A stretch of 63,382 nucleotides of DNA from Candidatus Rifleibacteriota bacterium (lineage in GTDB: Bacteria; Muiribacteriota; Ozemobacteria; Ozemobacterales; Ozemobacteraceae): assembly GCA_018818125.1 (NCBI GenBank), contig JAHISQ010000037.1:1-63382 (forward strand), written 5' to 3'. A program made the translations under genes and the position numbers. Each line of letters starts with the position of its first letter. The first letter of the stretch is position 1. The notes beneath the pieces are model-generated. The model made no database searches. It was not told the origin of the DNA and saw only the letters and a program-made list of their open reading frames with translations. Positions 61,855-63,382 of this stretch are shown here, piece after piece.

Positions 61855-62750
61855 TTGAGTTGCTCCGAAAACTTTCCGACTCTCAGATAAATCAGGGTAA
61901 TTGCAAAGGCGACAACGAAGGTGACTACCGAAATAGTTGAGCCCATGCCAAAATTGTCGTTGGCGAATGCTTCAAATCCAAGATATGAAAGGGTCCTGGT
62001 TGAGCCACCCGGCCCACCGCCTGTCAGCACGTAGACCAGGTCAAACATGCGTAGCGAATCTATGGTTCTGAAGATCAGCGAGATCACCAGAACCGGCATC
62101 AGCATTGGCAGAGTGATCTTGTAAAAGCGTCTGAACATGCCGGCACCGTCAACTTTTGCCTGTTGGTAGATGTCTTCCGGGATCGCCTGCAGGCCGGCGA
62201 GCAGAATGAGCACTACGAACGGCGTGGTTTTCCAGACATCGGCAAATACCAGCGCACAGAAGGCGCCAAGCTCTGTGCCCATCCAGTTTATGCGCTCTGC
62301 AGAAATTCCGCAGTTAACTACCAGGTAGTTCATCACGCCGTAGGTGTATTCGTAGATCAGCTGCCAGGTTCTTGCCGAGACAATCGTCGGGATTGCCCAC
62401 GGAATCAGAATCACAACTCTGAGCATTCCGCGTCCGGGAAAGGACTCGTTAAGCAGCAGCGCAAAAATGATGCCGAAGAAAGCTTCAAGCGTAACTGCCG
62501 CCACTGTATAAGCCAGGGTAAAGCGCAGAGCCTGCCAGAAATCCGGCGAACTGAGCAGGTTAACGTAGTTACGCAGTCCGACGAAATGCTCGGGCAGGTA
62601 AGACACATCGAGAAACAGGCTGCTGTAAAATGTACCGAGAACCGGCAGCAATACAAATACCCCGACGACAAGCAAAAGTGGCGCGATAAAAATCCAGGCG
62701 GTGCGCACTTCACCTTTGTCGTAGTTCTGCAGAAAATTATTTGATGCCAT
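61851..62750 (-). CDS. Sugar ABC transporter permease (MalF type)
   Basis: A 299-residue permease with six membrane helices; the EAA loop reads EDIYQQAKVDGAGMFRRFYKITLPMLMP, and WNPIWA-like opening and LTGGGPGGSTRTLSYLGFEAF (plug region) are typical of MalF/UgpA proteins. The start overlaps the binding-protein stop by 14 bp. ATG with no strong ribosome-binding site, so it is probably coupled to the gene before. Confidence 0.92.
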   Translation of the reverse strand: MASNNFLQNYDKGEVRTAWIFIAPLLLVVGVFVLLPVLGTFYSSLFLDVSYLPEHFVGLRNYVNLLSSPDFWQALRFTLAYTVAAVTLEAFFGIIFALLLNESFPGRGMLRVVILIPWAIPTIVSARTWQLIYEYTYGVMNYLVVNCGISAERINWMGTELGAFCALVFADVWKTTPFVVLILLAGLQAIPEDIYQQAKVDGAGMFRRFYKITLPMLMPVLVISLIFRTIDSLRMFDLVYVLTGGGPGGSTRTLSYLGFEAFANDNFGMGSTISVVTFVVAFAITLIYLRVGKFSEQLK

Positions 62751-63382
62751 AGCTTTTCATCAACTCCAGCACTTCGGTTTGCGCCCTTTTAAGCGATTCT
62801 TCAGGTGTGCTGCGATTAGCCAGGGCTGCACTTATATGCTTCTGAAGAATCTGGGAAACATTCGAGTAATAAGGAATAATCGGCCTGGGCACGGCGTTAT
62901 GAAATACCTGTTTGAGATCTTTCAAAGCCGGGTTGGCCGCGAGCAATTCGGGGTCGTCATAAACATCTATCCTGCCGGGGTTCCAGCCAAGATTCAGCGA
63001 CAACTGTTTTTGCACTGCTGTAGAAGTCAGATATTTGATGAGCGCGGCAGCTTCTGGCTTTTTGTCAGAGAATCTCGACATGACAATGTGCCAGCCGCCA
63101 AGTGTTGAAGCGCTTTTCCCCGGCGCAAAACCTGGCAGCGGTGCTATGCCAACCTTGCCACGCACCGCCGAATCTGCAGCGTTATGCAGACCCCATGCAT
63201 ACGGCCAGTTGCGCTCAAACAGCGCGTTGCCGTTGTGAAAAAACATTCTGACCTCTTCCTCTTTCATGTCGGTGAAGGTGTTTGGCGGCGAAATTGGTTG
63301 TTTGTTAAGGAGTTCGCACATATACTGCAACGCCTCGATATTCAGCTTCTGGTCGATAACCGGTGTCGCAGTGCCGACAAAA
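62737..63382 (-). CDS. Sugar-binding protein of the ABC transporter, 5' truncated by window end
   Basis: The last about 214 residues of an extracellular solute-binding protein (family 1, MalE type) are present; the frame stays open to the window edge at 63381, so the signal peptide and N-terminal lobe are outside. GNALFERNWPYAWG, APLPGFAPGKSASTLGGWHIVMSRFSDKKPEAAALIKYLTS and the C-terminal helices are typical. It captures sugar and delivers it to the permeases. It is the first gene of the four-gene cluster visible here. Confidence 0.88.
   Translation of the reverse strand, partial: FVGTATPVIDQKLNIEALQYMCELLNKQPISPPNTFTDMKEEEVRMFFHNGNALFERNWPYAWGLHNAADSAVRGKVGIAPLPGFAPGKSASTLGGWHIVMSRFSDKKPEAAALIKYLTSTAVQKQLSLNLGWNPGRIDVYDDPELLAANPALKDLKQVFHNAVPRPIIPYYSNVSQILQKHISAALANRSTPEESLKRAQTEVLELMKSYGIK

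Noticed and set aside
1..63382. CRISPR array, insertion sequence, integrase or phage genes
   Set aside because: No repeat-spacer pattern, terminal inverted repeats with a transposase, or phage genes were found on either strand.

Overview
The window is one continuous stretch of bacterial chromosome, dense with genes and with roughly balanced base composition by eye. It holds housekeeping operons, one tRNA gene and several accessory clusters. I see no phage, insertion sequence or CRISPR array. The genes suggest an anaerobic, probably diderm bacterium from a poorly sampled lineage: a V/A-type ATPase operon of the spirochaete/chlamydia kind, a ferredoxin-dependent 2-oxoacid oxidoreductase, type IV pilin-like proteins, a large SLH/Ig-like surface protein and an AsmA/TamB-like protein. 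Candidatus Riflebacteria or a spirochaete-like relative would fit, but this is inference and no marker was compared.

Layout. 1-1.9 kb: the end of a secreted protein and a pilin-like protein. 1.9-4.2 kb (minus): tRNA-Ala(GGC) with its own promoter, and two tandem galT paralogues. 4.4-5.6 kb: a putative zinc/winged-helix protein and an extremely acidic protein. 5.8-18.5 kb: ffh-rpsP-khpA-rimM-trmD-rplS-lepB-rbgA-phoH-pgpH-ybeY, two CNNM/CorC-type proteins and a DUF502 protein. 18.5-24.4 kb: a DUF3048 protein, era, a degenerate cyclase/HEAT protein and an NtrC-type regulator. 24.6-26.1 kb: a PTS EIIA gene behind a good sigma-54 promoter, a small HATPase-like protein and ndk. 26.1-30.2 kb: an AsmA/TamB-like protein facing an S-layer-like protein. 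30.4-37.7 kb: the ATPase operon E-DUF2764-A-B-D-I-K. 37.9-44.1 kb: glmM, a TPR lipoprotein, three prepilin-like proteins, an FG-GAP beta-propeller and a TPR protein. 44.2-49.7 kb: a cytoplasmic starch-binding-like protein, an isochorismatase-fold protein, a P-loop ATPase and a five-gene 2-oxoacid oxidoreductase cluster with two gamma subunits. 49.9-53.2 kb: rsfS, rsmE and small membrane or secreted proteins. 53.4-59.1 kb: a hybrid histidine kinase, a secreted protein, a small membrane protein and a NarL-type regulator behind a long structured leader. 59.1-63.4 kb (minus): a helical protein, an Imm17-like protein and a sugar ABC transporter whose binding-protein gene runs off the window.

How the genes fit together. 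ffh, rpsP, rimM, trmD, rplS, rbgA, ybeY, era, rsfS and rsmE are all ribosome or protein-export functions. The ATPase and the ferredoxin-linked oxidoreductase point to a fermentative, ion-gradient-based energy metabolism. Sugar use is indicated by the ABC transporter, the galT pair, the starch-binding-like protein and EIIA.

The most interesting leads are: the minor-pilin cluster with an eight-repeat FG-GAP protein in the place where PilY1 would be expected; a candidate sigma-54 circuit (pseudo-cyclase/HEAT protein, NtrC regulator, EIIA); signal peptidase I carrying an Ig-like N-terminal domain; a galT paralogue whose active site reads like a HIT motif; and duplicated gamma subunits bracketing one oxidoreductase. 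All functions were read from sequence alone, without database searches.
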